Assembly (NCBI GenBank): GCA_025558095.1
Contig: JAIVFI010000036.1
Coordinates: 372,001 to 436,000 of the forward strand
Direction of reading: 5' to 3'
DNA: 64,000 nucleotides
DNA from: Hyaloraphidium curvatum
Lineage: Eukaryota > Monoblepharomycota > Hyaloraphidiomycetes > Hyaloraphidiales > Hyaloraphidiaceae
Shown one piece after another: positions 20,677 through 32,829 of this stretch. Within the stretch, counting starts at the first letter, position 1. Each line of letters begins with the position of its first letter. The notes beneath the pieces are model-generated. The model was not told where the DNA came from. It made no database searches and was given only the letters and a program-made list of their open reading frames with translations. The position numbers were made by a program, and so were the translations under genes.

Positions 20677-21201
20677 GCTGCAATTCTGGTCTCTCGTCGG
20701 CAAGTCACGTCCTCGCTTCAGCTCGGCTCGCGATAGACGGGAACTTTCGAAATGCTGCTCTTGCAAGTTAAGTCATTCGTGGCGTCGGGCCGACGTCAGG
20801 GTTTTGGCTGCGGCTGCTGCGGCGGGTCTGCGGGCGCGGAGGATCCTCGTTCCCAAATCGCTGCGCCCAAGGACCCTCGCCGATCACGCGCTGCGGCGAG
20901 GAGCGAGCAAGTTCAAACCGACAATGCATATTATTGCGAGAATGAATTTATGCGCAGATGAGAAGACAGGTTGTCCGGGCACTTTGCAGTGCTGCATGCA
21001 CGCAGTACCGCCAAGGGTCACGGCCAACTTCAGCTGCGGCGGCGACACTCCCCAAGAGGATCCAACAGAACCGAAGGGGAGTGGGGTTCTGGAAGGCAAT
21101 GCATTATGCGCATGTGGTTCCTCAGGCCTTTTAGGACAGACGTCCGCATCACGGGGAGATCATCACGGTCGAGCAAGCGCAGAAGTTGAAAACTCTATAG
21201 A
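20677..21201. other. Intergenic region with no gene seen
   Basis: These 525 bp lie upstream of the LPMO gene and downstream of EBP2. Open frames here are shadows without motifs. It probably contains the LPMO promoter and the EBP2 3-prime untranslated region. Confidence 0.4.
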
Positions 21202-22778
21202 CTACCTCCCCTTTCCCTTTCCCTGCATCCGCTTGCTCTTGCCGGGCCTCATCTTCTTCCCTCCCTTCTTCATTCCGGGCTTGCCGACCTTGAACTTGGG
21301 CTTGAACTTGCCCTTCCCGCCACCAAAAGGCTTCTTCATCGACTTCGGGTCGAAACCATCCACCGCGTCCAGCGAGTCCCGCGTGTTGGACTTGGAGAAC
21401 TTCTTCTTGCCTCCGTAAGAGTACTTATCGTCCTTCAGCTTCCGCTTTTTGGACTTGCCGCCGGCATCCTGCCTTGCCTTCTTGCTGGGGCGCTCATCCG
21501 AGAAGGCATTGTCGATCTCCACGTCAAAGTCCTCGCCGTCTCCGGCGCCGGCACCGTCCTGCCGCTTCCGCTTCAGCTTCTGGATCTTCTCAAGGTCCTT
21601 CGACTTCTGCTTCTGCCGCTCCTGGAGCTTCTGCACCTGAACCTGCTTCCCGAACTTCTTGGCTTCCCGGAGGCGCTTCATCTCGTCGGCACGCTTGATG
21701 GCCGCTGCCTCCTCGATCAGGTTCCGGCGCACCTTCTCCATCTGCTCGTCCGACTTGACCATTTCGGCAAAGTAGTCGTCCGGCCGGCTGAACGGCACGC
21801 CAGCGGCTAGAACCATTTGCCGGCCCGCGAGAGCTGATGCGAGAGCCTGGTCGTAGAAGGCTTGCTCGCGCTTCATGTCGTCGTGGACCGCCTCCTCCGC
21901 GATGGAATCACGCAGGGGCTTGGAGGAGGTGACGACCATGGTCTCGATCCAAGGGACCGTGACGCCGGGCTGGTCGAGGCGGATATCGTTGTACCGAGCA
22001 ACAAGAGCGGGCTGCGACGGGGGTCGTTGGCTCCCGCGTGGTGCTGCGACGGAAAGCCACTCACGATGTTGTTGATGTCCTTCTTCGGAACGAAGCCCTT
22101 CTTCCCGGCAACAAGCGGTGCCTCGTCGTCGTCGCTCCCACTGCCGTCATCATCGCTCCCGTCGTCGGCGCTCGCTTCGGAGCCGTCCTCGTCCTCGCTT
22201 TGCGAGCCGTCGGCCCCGGCCTTTTCGGCCACCATAAGGGCGTATGCCGCTTCCTCCTCGTCCATTTCCTCGCTGCTGTCTCCCTCTTCGTCGTCGTCCG
22301 ACTCCTCATCGGTCCTCGGCAAGAGCGCAGCGGCTTTCCTCGAGTCCTTTGCCGGCTGTCCGGGCTTCCCCTTCGGAACTGCAACCGCGCCGGCCTTCTT
22401 CGCGGCGTCTTTCTTGCCATGCTTTGCCGCCGGCGCCTCGTCCGGCGCGCTCCGAGATTGCTTCGCCTTTGATTCCCCGGGTTTCGAGTCTGTTTTGGCC
22501 TTCTTGGCCGACTCGGACTTCGCCGGCGACGCCGTCGAGGATTCCCCGGCCATCATGGCGTTGCCAATGTCCGTACCCTCCAGGCTCTGCGCCCTGATGA
22601 AGGATTCGAGGTCCTCGAAGTCGAAATCATCGCCGTCCTGGCCGAAGTCAAAGTCCGACTCCCCGTCGTCGTCATCGGACGGCGGAGGAGCAACCTTCGC
22701 CGGCTTCTTGTCGAATGACACCTTGGCACCCTTTTGCGGCGCAGGTTTGGCCGGCGCCTGCTTCCGCTGCTTCGCCAT
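21202..22778 (-). CDS. EBP2: rRNA-processing protein Ebp2
   Basis: Two exons, 22778-22065 and 22011-21202, total 507 aa, split by a 53-nt intron with a GTGAGT donor. The N-terminal half is acidic and low-complexity with Lys-rich and Asp/Glu-rich runs. The splice joins KKDINNI to PALVARYNDIRL, which leads into the family core: WIETMVVTSSKPL, DDMKREQAFYDQAL, GVPFSRPDDYFAEMVKSDE, KKFGKQVQVQKLQER and a basic C-terminus. Ebp2 is a nucleolar scaffold for 27S pre-rRNA maturation. The acidic N-terminus makes it longer than the yeast protein. Confidence 0.93.
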
Positions 22779-22884
22779 TGGCAAGTTTTGGTTGTTGATA
22801 CTGCCCGGGCCGGGCGCGCGCTCCCAGCAGCATCGGAGTGATTGCCTTACCAGCTTTCCCCCTCTCTCTGCCGCCGTCCCCGCC
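22779..22884. promoter_or_regulatory. Short divergent promoter, EBP2/RPB3
   Basis: Only 106 bp separate the start codons of EBP2 and RPB3. This links a ribosome-biogenesis gene to an RNA polymerase II subunit gene. No motif was identified. Confidence 0.45.
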
Positions 22885-23911
22885 ATGGACCCGATGGGTA
22901 TCCTCGACGACCGCGGCCCCGCGGTCACCATTCAGAAGCACGACAAGGAGTCGCGCGTCATGAACTTTGTGCTCTCCAACGTGGATCTTTCGTTCGCGAA
23001 CGCTCTGCGGCGCGTCATGATCTCGGACGTGCCGACCGTCGCCATCGACCTCGTTGAGATCGACCAGAACACTTCGGTCCTTGCGGACGAGTTTATCGCG
23101 CACCGCCTCGGCCTGGTGCCGCTGGTCTCGACCGAGGGCCGCGAGCTCAACTACACCGTGGAGTGCACCTGCCAGAAGTACTGCGACCAGTGCTCCGTGG
23201 AGCTGTACCTCAACGTACGCGCGGTCGAGGAGGACTTTCGGACCGTCACGTCGGAGGACATTTCGTCGTCGCACAACTCGGTGAAGCCGGTGCCGCCCAC
23301 GCACTTCGGGCAGCACAAGGTCCGCATGGGGGACCCGGCACCGCCGGCGGCGCCGAAACCCAGCGGGGTGCTCATCGCGAAGCTGAAGAAGAACCAGGCA
23401 CTAAAGATCAAGTGCATCGCAAAGAAGGGGACCGGAAAGGAACACGCCAAGTGGTCCCCCGTCTGCGGGCTCGGTGGGTGGTGCCCGGCGATCGTTTGGT
23501 GTTGCCAAGCGACTGACCTCCTTTGGCATTGATCAAGGAATGGAGTACGACCCCCTGAACAAGCTGAAGCACACGACGTACTGGTACGAAACCAACGCGA
23601 ACGAGGAGTGGCCCCTGTCCGAAAACGGCAAGCGGGAAAAGGCCATGGAGCGCGACGCGGATGCCGGCAAGTTCGACTACAACGCGCAGCCCAACAAGTT
23701 CTACTTTACGCTCGAGACGACCGGTGCGCTGGAGCCCAAGGACGTCGTTGTCTCTGCCCTCTCGGAGCTTGAGGCGAAGCTGGTGATGCTCAAGCAGTCC
23801 TTGACTGAAGGCACACAGGCACCAGCTGGCGCGATGCAGGCACCGGGATCCGTGTGGGGCGGCATGCCGCAGGCTCCGTCGGTTTGGGGAGGTGGTGCTG
23901 GATGGGGCTGA
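22885..23911 (+). CDS. RPB3: RNA polymerase II subunit Rpb3
   Basis: Two exons, 22885-23473 and 23538-23911, total 320 aa. The N-terminus has the alpha-like dimerisation motif: VDLSFANALRRVMISDVPT and EIDQNTSVLADEFIAHRLG. The zinc loop CTCQKYCDQC has the C-x-C-x3-C-x2-C spacing of Rpb3. The intron interrupts the block KWSPVCGLG-MEYDPLNKL and keeps frame. Rpb3 pairs with Rpb11 to nucleate polymerase II assembly in the nucleus. The C-terminal tail is rich in Ala, Pro and Trp-Gly. Confidence 0.96.
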
Positions 23912-24094
23912 AGATGTATCGGGTCTTCGTGACAGCGGCCAAAGACTTCTCGATCATGGTCGGTAGCCACTAGAACTCGTTGCGATCGTTAGAGATCGTT
24001 CGTTTCGGGCGTGCAGTTGTGGGTGAGTTTCACATGCCTTTAAAGGCACTGCAGGCGTGGAGACAATCTCCTTTGGCCGGAAGGTGTTCCCACA

Positions 24095-26761
24095 ATGTCG
24101 TGGATCCCGCCGGCCGTGGTGGACACGGTCAAGAGCAATGCTGCTTCCGCAACTGCCGCGGCTGCGGCGGCCGGCACGGCATTCCTCGGTCCGCGGAACC
24201 AGCGGACGCGGCGCATCCTGCTGCTGTCCGCCTTTGCTGCTGCCGGGGCCTACTACCTGCAGCAGCAGCGCCGAGGGTTCCCGAAGCAGAAGGACCTTAC
24301 CGTGGACGTGCCCAAGAAGGGCGCGGGCTCGGACCGGAAGAGGGACCGCGGCAAGGTGGACGCGGAGTTCGTGAGGTGCGCGCTTCCCCGGTCGGCACAA
24401 GGTCTCGCGAGCTGAAGGTCTCCCGGCTACGACTTATCAGGCAAATCAAGGTCATCCTTAGCATCTGCATTCCCGGCTGGCATTCGCCCGAGGCCATGGT
24501 GCTTTACACGCACACCTTTTTCCTCGTGCTGCGAACGTACCTCAGCTTGGTGGTCGCGGACCTGGACGGACGAATCGTGAAGGACCTCGTGGGTAATCTG
24601 CGCGGCTGTCGGCGATGCAGGGCTGATTCCGCTGGCCAAGATTCGTGCGGACCTCCGGGAGTTCGTCAAGGGCATTATCTATTGGTTCGCCATCGCAATC
24701 CCGGCGACCTACACCAACAGCATGGTGGGTAGCTGAAGCTGCGAGGCCCGCAGGCATCGTGTCTCCTGACCACGGTCGATTCGGCAGATTCGCTACCTGC
24801 AATCAAAGATCGCCATCGCCTTCCGGACCAAACTGACCCGCTACGTGACGGATCTCTACGTCGACAACAACACGTACTACAAGATCATCCAGCTCGACCG
24901 CAGGATCGAAGGTGCCGATCAGCTCATCACCACGGACGTCAACCGGTTCTGCAACGCCGCGTCGGCGCTCTACTCCAACCTCGGCAAACCGCTTCTGGAC
25001 ATGATCATCTTCAACGTCCAGCTCGCGCGCAACGTCGGCGCTGCGGGTACCGTCGCACTCTTTGCCAACTACCTGCTCACCGCGGCTATCATGCGCGCCG
25101 CTACTCCGTCCTTCGGCAAGATGGCCGCCGAGGAGGCCGAGCTCGAGGGAGATTTCCGCTACGCCCATACCCGCATCATCACCAATGCAGAGGAGATTGC
25201 GTTCTACAACGGCGGAGAACTCGAGCTTTCCGTTTTGGACCGCGCGTACCGCAAGCTCATCCGGCACGTCAACAAGGTCTATCAGATTAGGATCGCGTAC
25301 AATATGGTGAGGCATTTCGTCCAGGCTCCTCAATCGTCTCTAAACGGCGTCTCAGTTTGAGGACTTTGTGATCAAGTATCTCTGGTTCGTTCATCTGAGC
25401 GTGGTTATTTCGAAGGCTGACTGTCGCTGGCAGGTCCGCATTTGGTCTTATGATATCGGCCGTGCCTGTCTTTTACCCCGAATGGGCCGGCTCTCGCACC
25501 AAGAGGGAGGTTTCTGAGGATGCCGCTGCTGCGGGTCTCGATGCCGCCAAGGCCGTGGAACGCAGCACCGGCCAGCGCACGGCGGGCTTCATCACCAACA
25601 AAAGGTCGGTGCTCGCGGACTGTCCGATGGCCCTGTTTGCTTACTCCAGCGCTTTGCAGGCTCATGATCTCGCTGGCCGACGCCGGCGGCCGGTTGATGT
25701 ACTCTTACAAGGACCTTTCCGAGCTTGCCGGCTATACCAGCCGCGTGTACACCCTGATCGAGGCGCTGCAGGATCTGCACAAGGACAAGTTCATGAAGCT
25801 GAAGTCGGCGGCGGCAAAGTTCGATGGGGAGGAGTTCGACATCGCGGACCAGAAGGGCGTCGTCTTTGAAAACGGCAAGAGCATCCGGTTCGAGGGCGTC
25901 CCGGTGGCCGTCCCCGCCGGCGACTCTCTGCTCGTCAAGGACTTGACTTTTGAGATCCAACCTGGAGATCATCTGATCGTCACCGGGCCAAACGGGTCCG
26001 GAAAGACGTCTGTCATGCGGATCCTTGCCCGCCTCTGGCCTCTTTTCCGCGGGGAGCTGGAGAAGCCACCCAAGGGATACGATTCCATCTTCTACATTCC
26101 TCAGCGACCGTACCTCGTCGTGGGCTCCCTCCGCGACCAGGTCATCTACCCGCACTCGCACGCGGAGATGAAGAAGGCCGGGAGGACGGACGAGGAGCTG
26201 GAAGAGATCTTGGGCAAGGTGTACCTGCAGTACCTCGTGGACCGCGAGGGAGGCTGGGATGCCGTCAAGGAGTGGAAGGTGGGAGGAACGCTTCACGGCT
26301 CTTGAGCGCGGTCTGATCGACTTCCGCAGGACGTTTTCTCCGGCGGCGAGAAACAGAGGATCCAGATGGCGCGTCTCTTCTATCACAGCCCCAAGTGGGC
26401 GGTGCTCGACGAAGCGACTTCGGCGGTGTCCCCGGACGTGGAGGGCCTCATGTACGCCCATGCGGCCGATGCCGGCATCACCTTCATCTCCATCTCGCAC
26501 CGGCCGGCGCTCTTCAAATACCACGCATATCTTTTGCGACTCGGCGAGGGCGAGGACGGACACGGGTGGAGCTTCGAGCGGATCTCGTCGCCCGAGGAGA
26601 TCATGCACAGTCTCGAGGGCGAGATCCAGAAGCTGGAGGCACAGCTCGCGGATGTGGACGATTTGAAGCGGCGTCTTGCTGCGATCAACATGGAGCTGCG
26701 GCTGAACATGTCGGCGCCCAAGGACGGCGCTCTGCGGCACGCGCGGAGATCGTTGGTGTAG
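24095..26761 (+). CDS. Peroxisomal ABC half-transporter, ALDP/ABCD family
   Basis: Eight exons: 24095-24370, 24418-24588, 24641-24724, 24788-25306, 25356-25384, 25434-25604, 25660-26278 and 26330-26761, total 766 aa. The membrane half carries the family signatures [28 protein letters not shown] and the EEA-like [14 protein letters not shown]. The nucleotide-binding half shows Walker [11 protein letters not shown], the signature [13 protein letters not shown] and Walker [13 protein letters not shown]. Such half-transporters dimerise in the peroxisome membrane to import long-chain acyl-CoA for beta-oxidation. Exon 5 is 29 nt; its downstream intron has a GTTCGT donor and the next a GTCGGT donor. 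Assignment to the PXA1 or PXA2 branch is open. Confidence 0.95.
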
Positions 26762-26816
26762 ATTCGGAACAGCGGTGTAGACCTGTAGACAAATCTATGG
26801 CAAGAGTCTTAGTTAA

Positions 26817-27328
26817 TCAGCGAAGGAATGGATTGCCGTTGTCTCTCCTAGTTATCGATTCTGTCGAGGACGTCGACGAGCTCTGCCCTGAGGCTACGCG
26901 GGCAGGATCATCGGGAGCCGCATCCCGCTTTCGCGGAAGAGAAGCGAAGTTCGCAGCCACGTAGCCGATTGCTGCTTCTAGACTGTCCATAGCAGCCAGA
27001 ATGTCAGCGAGAGTGTCCTCGTCGAGTTCCGGAAACGCTTTGTAAAGCTGAGCTGTCAAAGGGCTGTTGGACTGGTCCCCGGTTGTATGGCTCCCCAATG
27101 ATTCCAGAGCGTCCTCGTTACTTGGCACAGATCCTTAGCAAAGCGCAGTCAAATGGAGAGCGGGTAGCGGGCTCACCAGGACCACCTGCCTCGCAGAAAC
27201 TGCACAGATTCGAGGAACGTTCTTTCGCGCAATTCTCCGCGGAGGAGCTCAAAAAGGTCCTTTTCCGACAAGGACGGGAACAATGCCAATATCATCTGCA
27301 CGTCCGCGTGGCCCCAAGTTGCTGACAT
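26817..27328 (-). CDS. Small protein with two CUE/UBA-like domains
   Basis: Two likely exons, 27328-27177 and 27120-26817, giving about 151 aa. Exon 1 contains VQMILALFPSLSEKDLFELL and exon 2 LYKAFPELDEDTLADILAAM followed by LEAAIGYVAANF. Both match the FP / LL pattern of CUE domains, which bind ubiquitin. The intron (GTGAGC donor, TTGACT branch-like site, AAG acceptor) was chosen to keep frame, but the acceptor is not certain. The C-terminus is Ser/Arg-rich. A role in ubiquitin signalling or autophagy is inference. Confidence 0.55.
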
Positions 27329-27604
27329 CACTAAGAATCGTGGGGTGGCGGGAGTGGAGAGAAGCGGAGTTTTAGGGGACAGTCGGACGGCAAACCAAGT
27401 TCGAGCCAACATCTATCACACGCAAGAAACAAGATCAGAAGAATCGTAGCAGGAAAGCTGGAGCTTGCAATCGTCTCGACTGCTCGGCTTGAAGCATCAT
27501 GAAGGACCGGCGGCAGAAGCCTTTCCCGATCCCCAATCATTGCAGCCAAAGCAGGATACGAAAGCACCCCTCACCCCCGACAATCAAACGATTCATTCAG
27601 GCGC

Positions 27605-28723
27605 TCAGAGCTTCTCCGATACCTCTTCGATGAGCTCCGCAAACAGCTCTGCCGTCCAACGTCAGCCAAAAGGTGCCACCTGACCGGCCATGGTCAACCA
27701 AGACTCACCGCTGTCTTGCGCACCTGAAACGGAGTACTTTTTGTTGAAGATGAAAAAGGGAACTCCGTTGACTGGCGACGGAGTGTCAGCTGATAGCTTC
27801 ATTGCTGCCATGTCATCTGCTCACCGCCGCGGCGCGACCAAGACATGGCCTCCCCCAGGATCCGCTATCAAAAGCCAAAGGCGAACGAGACAGGCACTAG
27901 CGTCAGATAAAGGGCGAGTGCCTTTGCGACGCGTGCTTACGTCGTAGTCCTGTCGTGGAAGGAGGGTGAGCGAAGGGCACAACCACTGGCAAGCATCCAC
28001 TCATACCTTGCCGCTCTTGAGGTAGGTCTCGATCTCCTCCTTGTCGACTCCCACCGAAGTAGCAATGCCCACGAGCACGTCGAGGTCGGAGATGTTCTTT
28101 CCGCAGCGAGTTAGGCACCCCGTTGGCAAAGCAACCACATCCAATACCTTGCACTCGTCAAAGTAGGCCGCAAAGAGCTTGTCCATCAGCTTGTCCGTGA
28201 CCTCTGGCCCGTACTTGGACTGAACAAAGTCGACGAGGCGGTGCGACTCCACGGTTTGCGCAATCACCCCGTCGTAACGCACGGTGAGTCCCTCCTTCTC
28301 GAACACTTGCTGCATGTGCGGGATCATCTGTTTAACGCGAGCCTCGCCGAACTTGGACTTGTAGCGCTCGAGCTTGTTGACACCCTGTGGTTTAATAGCC
28401 ATCAGGCACCGCTCGTCATAAGAGTCCATCGTAATCTCTAGCCCAACCTGCTTCGGCAGCGTCGGATCGAGCAGGAAGGGGTGCCAAGTGATCTTGAACT
28501 CCAGTTCGTCCTTGAACTTGGCCATCGCCCGCTCGAGTCGGCGCTTGCCGACCGTGCACCAAGGTCAGATAGTATCTGTACGAGGAGGAGTGAAGCCGAG
28601 AGAGTTCGAGGGAGTAAGCCGAGAGAGTTGGAGGGAGTGAAGCCGAGAAGCGACTAGCGAACTGCAAGGCTACCGACCAGACACAATGTCGATGGTGAGG
28701 ACCTTCTTCTTGCCGTCGGTCAT
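27605..28723 (-). CDS. DsbA/FrnE-family thioredoxin-like oxidoreductase with in-frame TGA (putative selenoprotein)
   Basis: Secure exons: 28723-28678, 28575-28007, one ending at 27709 (start unresolved, roughly 27800) and 27648-27605. Exon 1 ends IDIVS; splicing (GTCGGT donor at 28677) gives Asp-Thr-Ile, then TGA, then PWCTVGKRRLERAM. Canonical FrnE proteins read SDxxCPWCxxGKRR, so the TGA occupies exactly the first active-site Cys (residue 19) and Cys22 is intact. Downstream features are normal: FKITWHPFLLDP, SHRLVDFVQ, the cis-Pro region NGVPFFIFNKKYSVSGAQ and the final helix ELFAELIEEVSEKL. The enzyme would catalyse thiol-disulfide exchange. UxxC through selenocysteine is the best reading; a Cys-to-stop mutation or sequence error would give the same picture. 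One or two small exons between 28006 and 27800 remain unplaced. Confidence 0.75.
28565..28567 (-). other. Putative selenocysteine codon (TGA at CPWC position)
   Basis: Minus-strand TGA lying between codons for Asp-Thr-Ile and Pro-Trp-Cys. All flanking residues are conserved, and the frame stays open for about 180 codons afterwards. TGA is used as an ordinary stop in other genes here, for example RPB3, so the code is not globally changed. Confidence 0.6.
28588..28650. repeat. Three-copy minisatellite inside FrnE intron 1
   Basis: About 2.7 tandem copies of a 23-24 bp unit, GAGTGAAGCCGAGAGAG followed by a short GTT-GAGG tail. It makes this intron 102 nt, longer than most in the window. Confidence 0.75.
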
Positions 28724-29015
28724 GGTTCCAAAGGTTCTGTACGCAGCAAGCGGCCGGAGACTGGGTGACAGGACAAGTGGGAGGCATGGCCAAAAGGCCG
28801 CGTGGATCGCGTTAGCGGCGCTCGCGGGCGTGCGGCTCTCGCCAATCGTATACCAACGTAGTGGAAGGAGCGACGAGGCGGGTCGGAGCGACGGTGGAGA
28901 GCGCTCCACGAAATCTCATAAGCGGAGCCACGCTGCTATTAGCTCTGCTATGGGCTGGCTGCCGCGGAGTAGCCCCAGGGTGATCACAAACTTGCCCGGA
29001 GCCCAGATATCGCCA
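28724..29015. promoter_or_regulatory. Divergent promoter region, FrnE-like/translin
   Basis: These 292 bp separate the two divergent start codons at 28723 and 29016. Nothing recognisable was seen within them. Confidence 0.35.
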
Positions 29016-30199
29016 ATGGAGTTCTTTTCGGACGTGTTGCAGACCCTTGAAGCCGAGAATGAGACACGGGAGGTGCGATGCGCCGGGATTCGGCCCCTGA
29101 ACGCGTCCAACTGGAGCGCGGTGACTTGTGCAGAACATCCGGAACGTCGTTCGGGAGCTGGAGAGGACATGCCGGTCTATCGTGGCGATCATGAGCCAGA
29201 TACATTCGTCGGCTTCTGCAGAAAGTGATTGGAGCTGCTGTTGGGCCCGTGGGAAGCGAGATGGACCGATCGCGCCTCGTTCTCCCGACAGGTGTGACGA
29301 GGATCACGGCGGAGGCCGCGGCCAAGATGGGAGATGTGCGAACGCTCTTGACGAAGCTGGCGCAACAGGTTCCGGCGGATCAATACTATCGGTGAGGGAC
29401 GACACGGCTCACGACCGGTCCTGTCAACTGAACCACTTCGCCATGAACTCGTCAGATACAACGGGATGTGGTCCTTCACTCTGCAATCAGGTGGCTGCAA
29501 CGAACTTCATTCATGGATGAGGGCTGACTTGGATTCCATCATGTGTTGACTCGGACAGCCGTCTTCTTGGCTGCGCTGACGACCTACGTCCAACACGAGC
29601 GATTAATCACCGTTCCCGAGGTGGAACAAGCCCTAGGAGGTGCGCTCGTTATGTGCGGCAGAGAAAGTGCTGGGGTATCTCACCTCCGGGTCAACAGTCC
29701 CGGTTTCGCTAAACGGCGAGTTGCCAAACTTCCATATCGGCGTCGAGGACCTGCTACATGGGATGGTCTCCTTAACAGGCGAGCTGGTGGGTTCGCCGCG
29801 GCGAAAGCTGTGCTCTGGAACCAATTGAAATCTTCATCCTTCGGCTAGTCTCGGTTGGCAGTCAACAGGTGAAGTGATCTCGTCGTTCCGCGGTCGCACC
29901 GCGCCTGAGGCGTCCCGCAGCGTAACCTACGGCGACTTCGACCGCCCCTTGCGGATATCCAAGTTCGTCGGCGACCTGTACAGCGGCTTCCAGCTGCTGA
30001 ACCTGAAGAACGACGCGCTGCGGAAGCGGTTCGATTCCATCAAGTACGACCTCAAGAAGATCGAGGAGGTACGTGGCCGGGCGACCACGCTGGAAAACGC
30101 TGATCGCGTGCGCAGGTCGTGTACGACATTTCCGTCCGCGGGCTGGGGTCCAAGGAACCCGCGGCACCGGCGGCGGACTCGGGCCCGGCACCGGCATGA
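29016..30199 (+). CDS. TSN: Translin
   Basis: Eight exons: 29016-29072, 29134-29224, 29292-29391, 29456-29490, 29559-29639, 29698-29786, 29910-30068 and 30116-30199, total 231 aa, close to the family's usual length near 228. Spliced protein begins MEFFSDVLQTLEAENETRE-NIRNVVRELERT and contains VPADQYYRYNGMWSFTLQS, AVFLAALTTYVQHERLI, FHIGVEDLLHGMVSLTGEL, TYGDFDRPLRISKFV, LLNLKNDALRKRFDSIKYD and VVYDISVRGLGSKEP. Translin forms an octameric ring with TRAX that binds and cleaves small RNAs. The acceptor before exon 7 is ambiguous: 29910 fits family length, while 29872 with a different donor would insert extra residues. Confidence 0.93.
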
Positions 30200-30354
30200 C
30201 AACCCTCGCACGCGACACCTCTCTCTTCCATACCCTTTCTATTCTTCCGCCACACCCAACCGAGCTCGAGCTGTACAGCTTTGGGTATCGGATCCGATTC
30301 CCCCAAAATGATCGCACCCTGCTAGCTTCCGTCCGCGTCCGCGGCGGCTCCGCT

Positions 30355-32506
<2,152 letters not shown>

Positions 32507-32829
32507 CGCCGCTCGAGCGGACCGTCCCGCGGGCCGCTCGGAGGCTGCGCGGCCGCAAGGGGACCGCCGGCCACGCGGGCCTCCTCAGGTGATCCGAGTC
32601 CGCGGCCCGGGTTCGGGCGAGTCGCGGTGCACAGACTCCTGTTGACTGTCGCCACGTTGCGCAGTCGCGTGCGCGCGCGTGGGCCGCGCGAAACACGCCC
32701 GGAGCGCCCCCCGATTCCGGCCTCGCCTGGCTGCATTCCGGCATCGCATTCCGCGTGCCACGCTATTTGGAGCACACGGAAGGAGAGTCCCGCCCGGAGA
32801 GCCGGCAGACCACCATCCCTCCCACCACC
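32507..32829. promoter_or_regulatory. Divergent promoter region, mannosidase/SIMPL gene
   Basis: These 323 bp lie between the start codons at 32506 and 32830. The stretch is GC-rich and shows no gene or clear motif. Confidence 0.35.

Noticed and set aside
27463-27495. Inverted repeat downstream of the FrnE-type gene as a SECIS
   Set aside because: The stem is only 4+3 bp with a bulge and the 3-prime GA partner of ATGA is missing.
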